Positions 1-8,972 of a stretch of 64,000 nucleotides of DNA are shown here, in pieces; position 1 is the first letter of the stretch; each line of letters starts with the position of its first letter. The translations under genes and the position numbers were made by a program. Location: contig JAUIJU010000009.1 of the NCBI GenBank assembly GCA_030431095.1, positions 26,771 through 90,770 of the forward strand, in the 5' to 3' direction. The notes under the pieces are model-generated. The model saw only the letters and a list, made by a program, of their open reading frames with translations. It ran no database searches and was not told where the DNA came from. Source of the stretch: Gammaproteobacteria bacterium. Lineage in GTDB: Bacteria > Pseudomonadota > Gammaproteobacteria > Xanthomonadales > SZUA-36.

Positions 1-1598
1 CCGTCCCAGCAGTGTGTGCGGATGGCGTCCGCCATGGTGTCCGCTTCGTGTTCGAGGTCCAGGGCGAGCCCCTCGTCACCCCGCCTTCGGGCCACCGGGG
101 CCCAGCTGCGCAGGGCGTGTACGCAGGCCTGGCTGAGCCAGGTGGACACGCCCCGGCCCGCGGCGCCGGCCATGTTCAGCGGGTCGCACCAGTCCCCCTG
201 GTTCAGCAGGCTGAGACCGCGATCGTCACGGTGGCGCAGCAGCCAGCGCAGCGCGGCGGTCACCCGCTCGAACACGCTTTGGGATTCGCCCGTACCGAGC
301 GCGGTCACCGGGTGATCGAGGAAAGCGTCGTCGCCGGTCTCGTCGAGGTATGGCGCCAGGCACAGGGGCAGCCACACGCAGTGGTCCATGTGCGGCACCT
401 CGTTGATGTATTTCAGCTCGGCCTCCCGGGTCAGCAATACCCCCTCGGGCATACCGCCGTCGGCGCGCTGCTGGGCGAGGGCGAAAGCCAGCTGTTCGCG
501 CGCCCGTTCCGGGTCCAGGTAGACCATGCCCATGGCGTCCTGCAGATAATTGCGTGTCTGCGGATCGGTGGTCAGGCGGTGGGTGTCGCCGTGGTAAAAC
601 ACCTGTCGGCTCAGCCAGTGGTTAACAAAGGCGTCAAGGCCGGGGTCCGGCGTGTCGATCGACAGGCATCCGGCGCCGCCGGCCAGGTACGTCGTGGTGT
701 CCCTGGTGGCCTGGGCGATGGCGTCCGACGAGCGCCAGTGCCGGGCGAGGCGTTGAATTTCCTCGCTGTCGCCAGCGGGTCCGAACACGAATCGCCAGCG
801 TTCCTCGCCACCTGGGGGCAGCGTCACGCGGTACTGCAGCGCCGCCAGCGGGGTTTCGTAGATCGCCTCGCCGTTGTCCAGGGTCTCGCGGTCCAGCGCC
901 GCCGGGTCATGCCATCCGCCTTCTCCCTCGAAGTTCTCCAGCGCGGCTTCCCAGGCGTCGGGCGCTCGGTCAGGCAAGAGAAACGTCAGGTCTTTCAGGT
1001 CGCGGACCCGGTCGAACTCCTCCAGTTTCTGGTAGGGCGTCACCGAGCGCGCCACCAGTGCGCCGGAGTCGGTTTCGAAGGCGGCCGACTGGTTCATCCA
1101 GCTCATGTAACCGATGCTGAAGCAGGGGTAGACCGACAGGCGGCGCGGCGCCGCTCCGGTATTGCGCAGCACCAGGGTCCACAGCTCCGCGACCTGGTCC
1201 GCCGGCAGGCGTACCGAGAGGCTGGCCTCGAGCCCGGGCAGGGCGATGCGCCAGCGGATCACGTCGGACTCGGCCTCGAAGCGGAAATCGTCGGCGGCCT
1301 GGCGCGCCGGTTCGTACGGCAGCGACCAGCGCGCGCCGTTGTCATCGTCGCGCAGCCACACGAAGCGCCCCGGGTGGTGGGCGTAGACTGGTTGTTCCGG
1401 CTGCACGAAGGTGCGTGCTTCGAGGAATGGCGGGTGGGAGTAGGCGGAGGGTTCGGGCTGCATGTGCCGCGCGACCACGTAACCCCGGCAGTTTACCTGC
1501 AGCACCATGCACCGGTTCCACAGGTAGGCGCTGGCCCGCGGCATCGCCGTGGGACTGTGCAACACCACGCGGGCGCCATCGGCTTCACTGCTCAGCAT
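1..1598 (-). CDS. GH94-family glycoside phosphorylase (3' end beyond window)
   Basis: About 532 codons are visible; the C-terminus lies outside the window. The ATG start overlaps the end of the upstream transporter gene by 14 nt. The protein has the beta-sandwich followed by an (alpha/alpha)6 barrel expected of GH94. Near residue 469 it carries a G-D-W-C-D-P-L-N block, the place where GH94 enzymes have their general-acid Asp (here D472) in a D-W-N-D-like motif. There is no signal peptide, so it should act in the cytoplasm, splitting imported beta-linked disaccharides with phosphate. The family includes cellobiose, cellobionate, chitobiose and laminaribiose phosphorylases. From memory, the W-C-D-P variant is closer to cellobionate phosphorylases than to cellobiose phosphorylase, but this is not proven here. 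Pairing with a sugar symporter supports import followed by phosphorolysis. Confidence 0.8.
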   Translation of the reverse strand, partial: MLSSEADGARVVLHSPTAMPRASAYLWNRCMVLQVNCRGYVVARHMQPEPSAYSHPPFLEARTFVQPEQPVYAHHPGRFVWLRDDDNGARWSLPYEPARQAADDFRFEAESDVIRWRIALPGLEASLSVRLPADQVAELWTLVLRNTGAAPRRLSVYPCFSIGYMSWMNQSAAFETDSGALVARSVTPYQKLEEFDRVRDLKDLTFLLPDRAPDAWEAALENFEGEGGWHDPAALDRETLDNGEAIYETPLAALQYRVTLPPGGEERWRFVFGPAGDSEEIQRLARHWRSSDAIAQATRDTTTYLAGGAGCLSIDTPDPGLDAFVNHWLSRQVFYHGDTHRLTTDPQTRNYLQDAMGMVYLDPERAREQLAFALAQQRADGGMPEGVLLTREAELKYINEVPHMDHCVWLPLCLAPYLDETGDDAFLDHPVTALGTGESQSVFERVTAALRWLLRHRDDRGLSLLNQGDWCDPLNMAGAAGRGVSTWLSQACVHALRSWAPVARRRGDEGLALDLEHEADTMADAIRTHCWD

Positions 1599-2982
1599 GG
1601 CCGCTCCGCTGGTCGAGCTCCTGTTGCAGTCGCTCCAGTTTTTCCCCGGTCAGGTTGTAGAATGCGATCACCATCACCGCCAGCAGTGCGAAGGCGCCGG
1701 GCACCGCCGTCTGCAGCAATGCGATGCCGGTCTGTGAAGCGCCGGATTGCGCCTCGTTGGCCACGTAACCGATGGCCGCCAGCACCCACAGCATGCCGGC
1801 CGAACCCAGCGAGCCGCCCAGCTTCTGCGCGAAGGTGGCGGCCGAGAACGTCATGGCCGTGGCGCGACGCCCGGTCTTCCACTCGTTGTAGTCGGCGGTG
1901 TCCGCGTACATGGACCAGGTCAGGGGTGACTTGGGACCCAGGCACAGGCTGATCAGGATGTTCAGCGTGAACATGGCCCAGATCATGTCCTTCGGCACGA
2001 AGGCGAACAGCAACGAGAGGACACCCACCGCTCCCATCAACAGCATCAGCAGGCGCGCCTTGTCGACGAACCGGGTCATCACCGGGGCCAGCACCGCGCC
2101 GGCGGCATAGGCCAGCATCTGCCACAACAGGTAGTTCGGCAGCAGTTCCGGGCGTTCGACGTAGTAATGGAAGTAGTAGTAGGCCGATCCGCTGCGCATG
2201 GTGAAGGTCATCATGATCACCATGGCCAGCACGAACAGGATGACCCAGGGGCGGTTGCGCAGCAGGTCGCCGAGATCCTGCAGGGGGTCGGACTGCTGAC
2301 CCGGTGGCGGCTGAATGCGTTCGCGGGTGCTGGCGAAGGTGACGGCGAAGATCAGCGCCGCCAGCAGGCCGTAACACACCATGGTCAGTTGCCAGCCCAG
2401 CAGCGGGTCGCCGTCGCCAAACCAGTCCACCAGGGGCAGGGTGAATTTGTTGACCAGGGCGCCCCCTGTGAAGGCGAACACGAACCGGGCGCTGACCAGG
2501 GTGGTGCGCTCCTGTGAATTGGCGGTCATGACGCCGGAGAGCGCCGAGTAGGGCGTGCTCAGCACGGTGTAGCCGAGCATCATGAACGAGTAGGTCACAT
2601 AGGCCCAGATCAGCTTGCAGCCCTCGTCCAGGTCGGGGGTGGTGAAGGTGAGCACGGCCGCGCCGGCCATGGGCAGGCCGGCGTAGAGCAGGTAGGGCCT
2701 GAACTTGCCGAAGCGACTCCCGGTTCGGTCGGCCACGGCGCCCATCATGGGGTCGGTGAACGCGTCCACGATGCGCGTGATGAAAATCATGGTGCCCGCG
2801 GCGGCCGCGGAAATGCCGAACACGTCGGTGTAGAACGCGGCGAGGAACGACGCGATGGTGGTCCAGTAAAGGTTGAAGCCGAAATCGCCGAATCCGTAGC
2901 CCAGTTTTTCGCGCCAGCGCAGCTTCGCCAGGCGGCTGGTCTTGCCGGTGTCGGTGATGTCTGGAGCCGGGTTGGAGGACAT
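1585..2982 (-). CDS. GPH-type sugar:cation symporter (MFS superfamily, MelB-like)
   Basis: A 465-residue inner-membrane protein with about 12 hydrophobic segments. It has the GPH/MelB signature near the N-terminus (K-L-G-Y-G-F-G-D) followed by a T-D-V-F-G-I helix start and the D-A-x-T-D-P-M-M-G loop. The family imports glycosides with H+ or Na+. I chose the ATG at 2982; an in-frame TTG at 3000 would add six residues and cannot be excluded because neither has a strong ribosome site. The gene directly precedes, and overlaps by 14 nt, the GH94 phosphorylase, so the two are probably translated together as an uptake-plus-phosphorolysis pair. It is divergent from the secreted GH3 beta-glucosidase. 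Confidence 0.88.
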   Translation of the reverse strand: MSSNPAPDITDTGKTSRLAKLRWREKLGYGFGDFGFNLYWTTIASFLAAFYTDVFGISAAAAGTMIFITRIVDAFTDPMMGAVADRTGSRFGKFRPYLLYAGLPMAGAAVLTFTTPDLDEGCKLIWAYVTYSFMMLGYTVLSTPYSALSGVMTANSQERTTLVSARFVFAFTGGALVNKFTLPLVDWFGDGDPLLGWQLTMVCYGLLAALIFAVTFASTRERIQPPPGQQSDPLQDLGDLLRNRPWVILFVLAMVIMMTFTMRSGSAYYYFHYYVERPELLPNYLLWQMLAYAAGAVLAPVMTRFVDKARLLMLLMGAVGVLSLLFAFVPKDMIWAMFTLNILISLCLGPKSPLTWSMYADTADYNEWKTGRRATAMTFSAATFAQKLGGSLGSAGMLWVLAAIGYVANEAQSGASQTGIALLQTAVPGAFALLAVMVIAFYNLTGEKLERLQQELDQRSGHAEQ

Positions 2983-3025
2983 GAATGCCTGGAGCGCCAA
3001 TTGTTTTCGTCATTGCGCCGCCACC

Positions 3026-3042
3026 ATGACAGCGCTTGACAT
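3026..3042. promoter_or_regulatory. Candidate LacI-type operator between the symporter and GH3 genes
   Basis: The sequence ATGACAGCGCTTGACAT has an AGCGCT palindromic core with a TGACA half-site to its left. It resembles, imperfectly, the better dyads at 6783 and 18899. A weak sigma70-like pair (ATGACA, 18 nt, TAGACT at 3050-3055) would place it on the -35 of the rightward promoter for the GH3 gene. The right half-site does not match well, so this is a tentative call. Confidence 0.35.
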
Positions 3043-3147
3043 TTTCCGTTAGACTGCACCGGAATGAAGCGCGAATCAAGCGCCGGTCGCCTGACCGGAT
3101 GCCGTGACCGGTGGCTCGCCGCGATCATGACAACAAGGAAACCAGCC

Positions 3148-5667
3148 GTGAACAAAGCTCCCAGCACCCGAATCCTCCCGTTGCTGACGTCCGCCTGCCT
3201 GGCCTTGGGCGGCGCCAGTTCGGCCGTCGCCGACGGCCCGGCGGCAGGCCAGATCGACCCTCGAAACTGGCCGCATCAGGAAAGCGTTTTCACGGAGAAT
3301 GCGGAACACGAACGTCGCATCGAGGTCCTGCTGGCGCGCATGAGCCTGGAGGAGAAGGTCGGCCAGGTGATCCAGGCGGACATCGCCTCGGTAAGCCCGC
3401 GGGAGGTGCGTGACTATCACCTCGGCTCCGTGCTCAACGGCGGCGGTTCGGCGCCGGGCGGCGACAACCGCGCCGCGCCCCCTCTCTGGCTGGCGCTGGC
3501 CGACGAGTTCTGGCACGCCTCCACCGATACCTCGGACGGTGGCGTGGGCATTCCCGTGCTGTGGGGTACGGACGCGGTGCACGGCCACAGCAACATCGTC
3601 GGCGCCACCATCTTCCCGCACAACATCGGCCTGGGCATGGCCAACGATCCGGACATGATGTATGAAATCGGCCGGGTGACCGCGCTGGAAATGCTGACCA
3701 CCGGCATGGACTGGACCTTCGCGCCCACGGTGGCCGTGGTGCGTGACGACCGCTGGGGCCGCACATACGAGGGTTACTCGGAAGACCCGGAAATCGTTGC
3801 CGCCTATGCACCGCGAATCATCGAGGGCATCCAGGGCCGTCTCGGTTCTGAAGAGTTCCTGGCCACCGGCCGCATGCTGGCCACCGCCAAGCACTACGCC
3901 GGTGACGGCGGAACCGTGGGTGGCAAGGACCAGGGCGATACGCTGATCACCGAGGCCGAGTTTCGCGATATCCAGGCGGCCGCCTATCCGCCCGCGGTGG
4001 CGGCGGGCGTGCAGGCCGTGATGGCCTCGTTCAACAGCTTCCACGGCCGCAAGATGCATGGTCACGGACCCATGCTGACTGACGTGCTGCGCGGGCGCAT
4101 GGGGTTCGATGGCGTCGTGGTGGGTGACTGGAACGGTCATGGCCAGGTGGCCGGCTGCAGCAATACCGACTGCGCGGCGTCCCTCAACGCCGGGCTGGAT
4201 CTGTACATGGCGCCCGACAGCTGGAAGGGCCTCTACGCCAGCCTGCTGCGCCAGGTCCGCGACGGCGACGTCACCCTGCAGCGCCTGGACGAGGCAGTGG
4301 CCCGCATCCTGCGCGTGAAATTGCGCGCCGGCCTGTTCGAGGCCGGCCCGCCGTCTTCACGGCCCTACGCCGGCGATTTCGGCTTGCTCGGCGCGGCCGA
4401 ACACCGCGCCGTGGCGCGCGACGCGGTGCGCAAGTCCCTGGTGCTGCTGAAAAACAACGGCGGCGTGTTGCCGCTGGCGCCGGACAGCCACCTGCTGGTC
4501 GCCGGTGACGGCGCGGACGATATCGGCAAGCAAAGCGGCGGCTGGACCCTGAGCTGGCAAGGCACCGACAACGTGAACGCCTATTTCCCCAACGGCACCT
4601 CCATCGTTGATGGATTTCGCGACGCGGTGGCCGGGCGCGGCGGCCGGGTCAGTCTCAGCGTCGACGGCAGTTTCGACGAGCGGCCGGACGTGGCCGTGGT
4701 GGTCTTCGGCGAGGACCCGTACGCCGAGTTCCAGGGAGATCGCCAGAACGTCGACTACGCCGCGGACGACGGGCTGGCCCTGCTGCGCAGTTTCCGGGCC
4801 GCCGGCATTCCCACCGTGGCGGTGTTTCTGTCCGGACGCGCGCTGTGGGTCAATCCCGAACTCAACGCCGCCGACGCCTTTGTCGCGGCCTGGTTGCCGG
4901 GTACCGAGGGCGGTGGTGTCGCCGACGTGCTGGTTGGCGACAGCGACGGTGCGCCGCGTCACGATTTCCAGGGTCGCCTGTCCTATTCCTGGCCGCGCAG
5001 CCCGACGCAGACCGCCGTCAATCGCGGTGATGAGGACTACGATCCCCTGTTCGCCTACGGTCACGGCCTGAGCTACGCGGAGCCGGCCGAGCTGGGTGAA
5101 CTGGACGAATCCGCTGGCGCCGCCACCGCCGGCGCCAGCGGGCCGGGCGAATTTCTGGCCTATGGCGACCCGGCCGGGACCTGGCGCCTGGCCCTGGCCG
5201 ACGCGGCCGGGCGCACGCGGATCAGTGATTCGCGGGGGCAGAGTCCGTCCGGCGCATTGACCGTCAGCCCGGTGGACGTGGGCGTGCAGGAAGACGCCAT
5301 CGCGCTGGCCTGGAGTGGACCGGGCCGGGTGATGGTCGAGGGCGAACCGGTGGATTTTGAGCGCGAAACCAACGGCGACATGCTGCTGGAAATTGAGTGG
5401 CGGGTCTCCGGCACGCCCGAATCGGCGCGCCTGGGGGTGATCGGCGTAGGCGGAGCAGGCTGGCTGGACCTCATGCCGCATTGGGAGGCACTCAGCGGCG
5501 AGGACCTGGTGCGCAGCACGCTCAAGCTCAGCTGCTTCACCGCCGAGGGTGCAGATGCCACCGCTGTGACCGGCCCGCTGGCGGTGGAGGCCGGGGCCGG
5601 CGCGGGCCTGGTGATTCGTTCCGCGCGCATCATCGCCAACCCCGGCGACGGTAATTGCCGGCCCTGA
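3148..5667 (+). CDS. Secreted GH3 beta-glucosidase with C-terminal ExoP-like domain
   Basis: About 839 residues. I chose the GTG at 3148 because an AAGGAAA ribosome site lies six bases upstream and the product begins directly with a Sec signal peptide ending in A-V-A-D; in-frame ATGs at 3064 and 3127 would add 28 or 7 residues. The GH3 N-terminal barrel contains G-T-D-A-V-H-G and the R-D-D-R-W-G-R-T-Y-E-G-Y-S-E block. The nucleophile Asp is D327 in V-V-G-D-W. The second GH3 domain follows (about residues 400-620). The last 200 residues resemble the galactose-binding-like tail seen in ExoP/CelD exo-glucosidases. It should release glucose from cello-oligosaccharides or beta-glucans in the periplasm or outside the cell, feeding the divergent symporter/phosphorylase pair. 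Confidence 0.93.
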   Translation: MNKAPSTRILPLLTSACLALGGASSAVADGPAAGQIDPRNWPHQESVFTENAEHERRIEVLLARMSLEEKVGQVIQADIASVSPREVRDYHLGSVLNGGGSAPGGDNRAAPPLWLALADEFWHASTDTSDGGVGIPVLWGTDAVHGHSNIVGATIFPHNIGLGMANDPDMMYEIGRVTALEMLTTGMDWTFAPTVAVVRDDRWGRTYEGYSEDPEIVAAYAPRIIEGIQGRLGSEEFLATGRMLATAKHYAGDGGTVGGKDQGDTLITEAEFRDIQAAAYPPAVAAGVQAVMASFNSFHGRKMHGHGPMLTDVLRGRMGFDGVVVGDWNGHGQVAGCSNTDCAASLNAGLDLYMAPDSWKGLYASLLRQVRDGDVTLQRLDEAVARILRVKLRAGLFEAGPPSSRPYAGDFGLLGAAEHRAVARDAVRKSLVLLKNNGGVLPLAPDSHLLVAGDGADDIGKQSGGWTLSWQGTDNVNAYFPNGTSIVDGFRDAVAGRGGRVSLSVDGSFDERPDVAVVVFGEDPYAEFQGDRQNVDYAADDGLALLRSFRAAGIPTVAVFLSGRALWVNPELNAADAFVAAWLPGTEGGGVADVLVGDSDGAPRHDFQGRLSYSWPRSPTQTAVNRGDEDYDPLFAYGHGLSYAEPAELGELDESAGAATAGASGPGEFLAYGDPAGTWRLALADAAGRTRISDSRGQSPSGALTVSPVDVGVQEDAIALAWSGPGRVMVEGEPVDFERETNGDMLLEIEWRVSGTPESARLGVIGVGGAGWLDLMPHWEALSGEDLVRSTLKLSCFTAEGADATAVTGPLAVEAGAGAGLVIRSARIIANPGDGNCRP

Positions 5668-5673
5668 CGAGCG

Positions 5674-6702
5674 TCAGTCGCGGGGCGCCGGGCCCGTGGA
5701 TTCCCTCAGCACCGGTTGCGAGCTGATCACGCGCTCTTCGTCACCCGGGTCCTGCCCACGCAGGCGCCGTATCAGCAGTTGCGCGGCGAGGCGGGCCATC
5801 TGCCCCAGCGGCTGGCGGATGGTGGTCAGGGGCGGCCACACGCGCCCGGCCATCGGAATGTCGTCGAAACCCACCACCGACAACTGGCCGGGAATGCTGA
5901 CGCCACGCCGGTGCGCGGCCGTCATCACGCCGGCCGCCATGTGGTCGTTGGCGCAGAAAATCGCCGTTGGCGGCGGGTCGAGCGCCAGCAGGGCGTTGCC
6001 GATACGTTCACCGGACTCGAAGGAGTTGTCACCGGTGGGTGTCCAGGCCGTGCGCTCCTCCAGGCCGGCCTCGGCCAGGGCGTCGCGAAAGCCCAGAAAG
6101 CGATTGCCCATGGCCAGGTGCCCGGGGTTTCCGCGGACAAAGGCAATGCGCCGGTGGCCCAGGTCGACCAGGTGGTGCGTCATGTCGCGGCAGGCCTGGC
6201 GATCGTTGGTGCCCACGGACCAGGGGTCTTCCTCGACCGAGGCGCGCGCGATCGCCACGTAGGGGGCGTCCAGGCGCGCCACCACGTCCATGACTTCGGT
6301 CATGTGGATTACCGGTGGCGTGAGAATTAAACCGTCAACCTTCGGTTGGGAAATCATCTGGCTGATCTCCTCCGGCAGGTCGCTGCAACCGGTGGCTGAC
6401 GGGTGAATCAGCAGGTCGTAGTGTTCGGCGTGACAGGCTTCGAGCACGCCGTTCTGGATGCGGGTGATGTAACCGGAATTGGCGTGGTACACGAGTCCCA
6501 GCAGGAAGGTGCGGTTGCTCGCCAGGCGCCGGGCCGAAGAGTTGGGCCGGTAACGCAACGTCTCCATGGCCGCCTGGACGCGGTCGCGCGTGGCCGGCAG
6601 GACGCGTGGCTCGTGGTTGAGGACCCGCGATACCGTCTTGATGGAGACGCCCGCCAGTTCGGCGACGTCGCTGATGGTGGCTTTTTTCGTAACGATGCTC
6701 AT
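5674..6702 (-). CDS. LacI-family transcriptional regulator 1
   Basis: 342 residues from the ATG at 6702. The N-terminus is a textbook LacI helix-turn-helix (A-T-I-S-D-V-A-E-L-A-G-V-S, then T-V-S-R-V-L-N), followed by a periplasmic-binding-protein-like sugar-sensing domain with the family's F-C-A-N-D and G-F-D-D motifs. It most likely represses nearby carbohydrate genes until a sugar ligand is bound. A perfect 14-bp dyad lies 81 bp upstream, on a plausible -35 of its own promoter, which suggests autoregulation. It is tail-to-tail with GH3 (six bases apart) and head-to-head with the oxidoreductase gene at 6861. Confidence 0.95.
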   Translation of the reverse strand: MSIVTKKATISDVAELAGVSIKTVSRVLNHEPRVLPATRDRVQAAMETLRYRPNSSARRLASNRTFLLGLVYHANSGYITRIQNGVLEACHAEHYDLLIHPSATGCSDLPEEISQMISQPKVDGLILTPPVIHMTEVMDVVARLDAPYVAIARASVEEDPWSVGTNDRQACRDMTHHLVDLGHRRIAFVRGNPGHLAMGNRFLGFRDALAEAGLEERTAWTPTGDNSFESGERIGNALLALDPPPTAIFCANDHMAAGVMTAAHRRGVSIPGQLSVVGFDDIPMAGRVWPPLTTIRQPLGQMARLAAQLLIRRLRGQDPGDEERVISSQPVLRESTGPAPRD

Positions 6703-6767
6703 CTGGCCAGCATTCGGCAATCGGGATAGGCTGGAGGCACTTGGAAACCGCCTGCCAAACCCCGTAT

Positions 6768-6797
6768 ATTCTGTGGCCCGCGTGACAACGTTGTCAA
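6768..6797 (-). promoter_or_regulatory. Predicted promoter of LacI regulator 1
   Basis: Reading leftward there is TTGACA (6797-6792), an 18-nt spacer and CAGAAT (6773-6768). The -35 lies inside the palindrome at 6783-6796, the arrangement expected for an autorepressed regulator gene. The -10 is only a partial match. Confidence 0.45.
6783..6796. promoter_or_regulatory. Perfect 14-bp palindrome, candidate LacI operator
   Basis: TGACAACGTTGTCA is its own reverse complement, with a central CG as is typical of LacI-family sites. It sits between the divergent LacI gene (start 6702) and the oxidoreductase gene (start 6861), so it could control both. A near copy, TGACATCGCTGTCA, covers the -35 of the TonB receptor promoter at 18899. 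That shared TGACA-N4-TGTCA frame suggests one regulator for both places. Confidence 0.6.
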
Positions 6798-6860
6798 CGT
6801 GGCCGGAAGAACGCGGCCCCGGTGACAGATGACAGGCAGCACACGGCAAGGAGAATGACT

Positions 6861-8033
6861 GTGACGCAGCGCGTAAGAATGGGTATGGTGGGTGGCGGCC
6901 CGGGCGCTTTCATCGGCGAGGTGCATCGCCTGGCGGCGGACATCGCCGGGGGCATCGAACTGGTTTCCGGCGCTTTCAGTCGTGACGCGGAGGCATCGCG
7001 CGCCTTCGGCGCCGAACTGGGGTTGTCACCGGCGCGCGCCTGCGGATCCTGGGCCGAACTGTTCGAAGCCGAACGCGCCCTGCCGGAGGACGAACGCATG
7101 CAGTGCGTGTCCATCGTCACGCCCAACGATTCCCACGCGGACATCAGTTGCGCGGCGCTGGCGGCCGGTTTTCACGTGATCTGCGACAAGCCCGCGGCTG
7201 GCGTGCTGGAAGACGCGCTGCGCATGCAGCAGGCGGTCACGGACAGCGGACGGTTGTTCGGGCTGACCCACACCTACACCGGCTACCCCATGGTCATCGA
7301 GGCGCGCGAGCGAATCGCCGCCGGCGAACTGGGCGAGATCCGCCGGGTCGCGGTCAGTTACCTGCAGGACTGGCTGTCACGCGAGGAAGACACCCAGGGC
7401 AGCAAGCAGGCCTCATGGCGCAACGACCCGGCGCGCGCCGGTGAATCCGGCGCTTTCGCGGACATCGGCAGCCACGCCTTCAACCTGGTGGAGTTCATGA
7501 CCGGCCGGCGGGTTGCGCGCCTGGCCGCCCAGCTTCGGTCGGTGATCGACGGCAGGGTGATCGACGATGACGGCGGCGCCCTGTTTGAGCTGGACAACGG
7601 CGCCGCGGGAATGATCTCGGCCAGCCAGGTCTGCACCGGGGCCATCAACGCATTGCGCATCGAGATCTACGGCAGCGAGGCCAGCCTGCACTGGTTCCAG
7701 GAAGAGCCCAACCGCATGTCGCTGAAACGGCGCGGCGAGCCGGAGCAGGTGCTGCGCCCCGGCGCCGGTGTGCCGTACCTGTCGGAACCCGCGCTCGCCG
7801 TGTGCCGCACGCCGGGTGGGCACCCGGAGGGTTACATCGAGGCGTTCGCCAACCTGTACCAGGCCTTTGCCGCGGACGTGCGGGCTTTCCCCGCGGCGCC
7901 GGCGCAACCCCGCGGCTACGCTACCATCGAGGATGGCGTGGCCGCGATGCGCTTCATTCGCGCGGCGCGACTGAGCAGTGAAGCGGACTCGGCCTGGACG
8001 GCGCTGGACGGTGTCGAAAACGCCGCGCGCTAG
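6861..8033 (+). CDS. Gfo/Idh/MocA-family oxidoreductase
   Basis: 390 residues from a GTG at 6861, preferred because AAGGAG at 6848-6853 is seven bases upstream; the ATG at 6855 would be only one base from that site. The N-terminal Rossmann fold reads G-M-V-G-G-G-P-G-A-F-I-G. The family's E-K-P motif appears as C-D-K-P, and the second domain has the H-x-x-N helix in D-I-G-S-H-A-F-N. Members use NAD(P) to oxidise or reduce sugars, inositols and 3-keto-glycosides. No signal peptide is seen. The 3' end overlaps by 4 nt the oppositely oriented sugar isomerase/epimerase-like gene. The exact substrate cannot be read from sequence. Confidence 0.9.
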   Translation: MTQRVRMGMVGGGPGAFIGEVHRLAADIAGGIELVSGAFSRDAEASRAFGAELGLSPARACGSWAELFEAERALPEDERMQCVSIVTPNDSHADISCAALAAGFHVICDKPAAGVLEDALRMQQAVTDSGRLFGLTHTYTGYPMVIEARERIAAGELGEIRRVAVSYLQDWLSREEDTQGSKQASWRNDPARAGESGAFADIGSHAFNLVEFMTGRRVARLAAQLRSVIDGRVIDDDGGALFELDNGAAGMISASQVCTGAINALRIEIYGSEASLHWFQEEPNRMSLKRRGEPEQVLRPGAGVPYLSEPALAVCRTPGGHPEGYIEAFANLYQAFAADVRAFPAAPAQPRGYATIEDGVAAMRFIRAARLSSEADSAWTALDGVENAAR

Positions 8034-8905
8034 CCCAGTGCGCGGGACAGGTGATAACGGCCGATGGCCGCGCAGCGAAACGGGTCGACGGGGTTGTCGT
8101 GTTCCACGAACGGGTGACGGATGTAGCGGGCCACCTCGCTGGACAGCAGGCCGCGAAAATCGATAACGCCCGTCCCCACATCGACCATTGCGCCATCTGC
8201 GCTCATGTCCTTGATGTGGGCCATGGTGAAGCGTTCCGGCGCCCAGGCCAGGACCTCGCCGACCTTGTGCCCGGCCTTGATCGCCCAGAAGAAGTCCAGC
8301 TCGAAATCCACCAGCGCGGGGTCGGTTTCCGCCACGAGCAGTTCCAGCGGAACGATACCGTCCACCGTCTCGAACTCGAATGCATGGTTGTGGTAGGCAG
8401 CGCGTACGCCGTGGGCCTGGCCGGCCTGGCCGGCGCGGTTGAGCACCTCGGCCCAGCCACGGTAGCTGGCGGCGCTGCTACGGTGTTCCTCGCCCAGCCA
8501 TGGCAGCACCAGGATGTCGTGACCCATGATGACGGCCTGCTCGATCAGCAATTCCGGATCGTCGCGCATCGCGTTCGGATCGACGTGGGCGCAGGGTGCG
8601 CGCAGGCCGAGTTCGTCCAGCCAGCCGCGCAATTCGGCCAGATCGATACCGTGGTAGCCGGCGAATTCCACCGCCCCGTACCCCATGGCGGCGATCGCGG
8701 TCAGTGTGGCCAGGGGGTCTTCGGCCATGGAGTCGCGCACCGTGTAGAGCTGGATGCCGGGAACGCGGTACGGCGGCCCGCCATGGTCTGCGAGCGCGCC
8801 GCCGGCCGTGGCGCCCAGGGCCGCCAGCGCGCCGGCCGATGCGGTGGCGGTGAACAGGGAACGACGGCTGAGGCCGGCGGTGAGCGATGAGTTGTCGTTG
8901 TGCAA
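8030..8905 (-). CDS. Tat-exported sugar phosphate isomerase/epimerase-like TIM barrel
   Basis: 291 residues from a TTG at 8905, chosen because a strong AGAAGGAGG site lies seven bases upstream and the product then starts cleanly with a twin-arginine signal (L-S-R-R-S-L-F, then A-G-A-L-A-A-L-G). The mature part is an AP-endonuclease-2/xylose-isomerase-like barrel: P-G-I-Q-L-Y-T-V-R-D at the first strand, Y-H-N-H-A-F-E-F in the middle, and H-I-K-D-M near the end, giving the usual Glu/Asp/His metal-site residues. Exported members often occur with Gfo/Idh/MocA oxidoreductases and DUF1080 proteins in 3-keto-glycoside pathways, where some act as lyases or epimerases. Its neighbour at 6861 and the module at 27.6-32 kb fit such a role (inference). 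Confidence 0.87.
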   Translation of the reverse strand: MHNDNSSLTAGLSRRSLFTATASAGALAALGATAGGALADHGGPPYRVPGIQLYTVRDSMAEDPLATLTAIAAMGYGAVEFAGYHGIDLAELRGWLDELGLRAPCAHVDPNAMRDDPELLIEQAVIMGHDILVLPWLGEEHRSSAASYRGWAEVLNRAGQAGQAHGVRAAYHNHAFEFETVDGIVPLELLVAETDPALVDFELDFFWAIKAGHKVGEVLAWAPERFTMAHIKDMSADGAMVDVGTGVIDFRGLLSSEVARYIRHPFVEHDNPVDPFRCAAIGRYHLSRALG

Positions 8906-8972
8906 GGCGCTGCCTCCTTCTGGTGAATCAAAATCATAGCAAGTCGTTGAGTGACGACGTGGAGAACCCGAC

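Noticed and set aside
12..1952. Open frame of 646 codons on the + strand
   Set aside because: Antisense to the GH94 and symporter genes, Arg/Gly/Val-rich composition, no recognisable domain; a shadow frame of GC-rich coding DNA.
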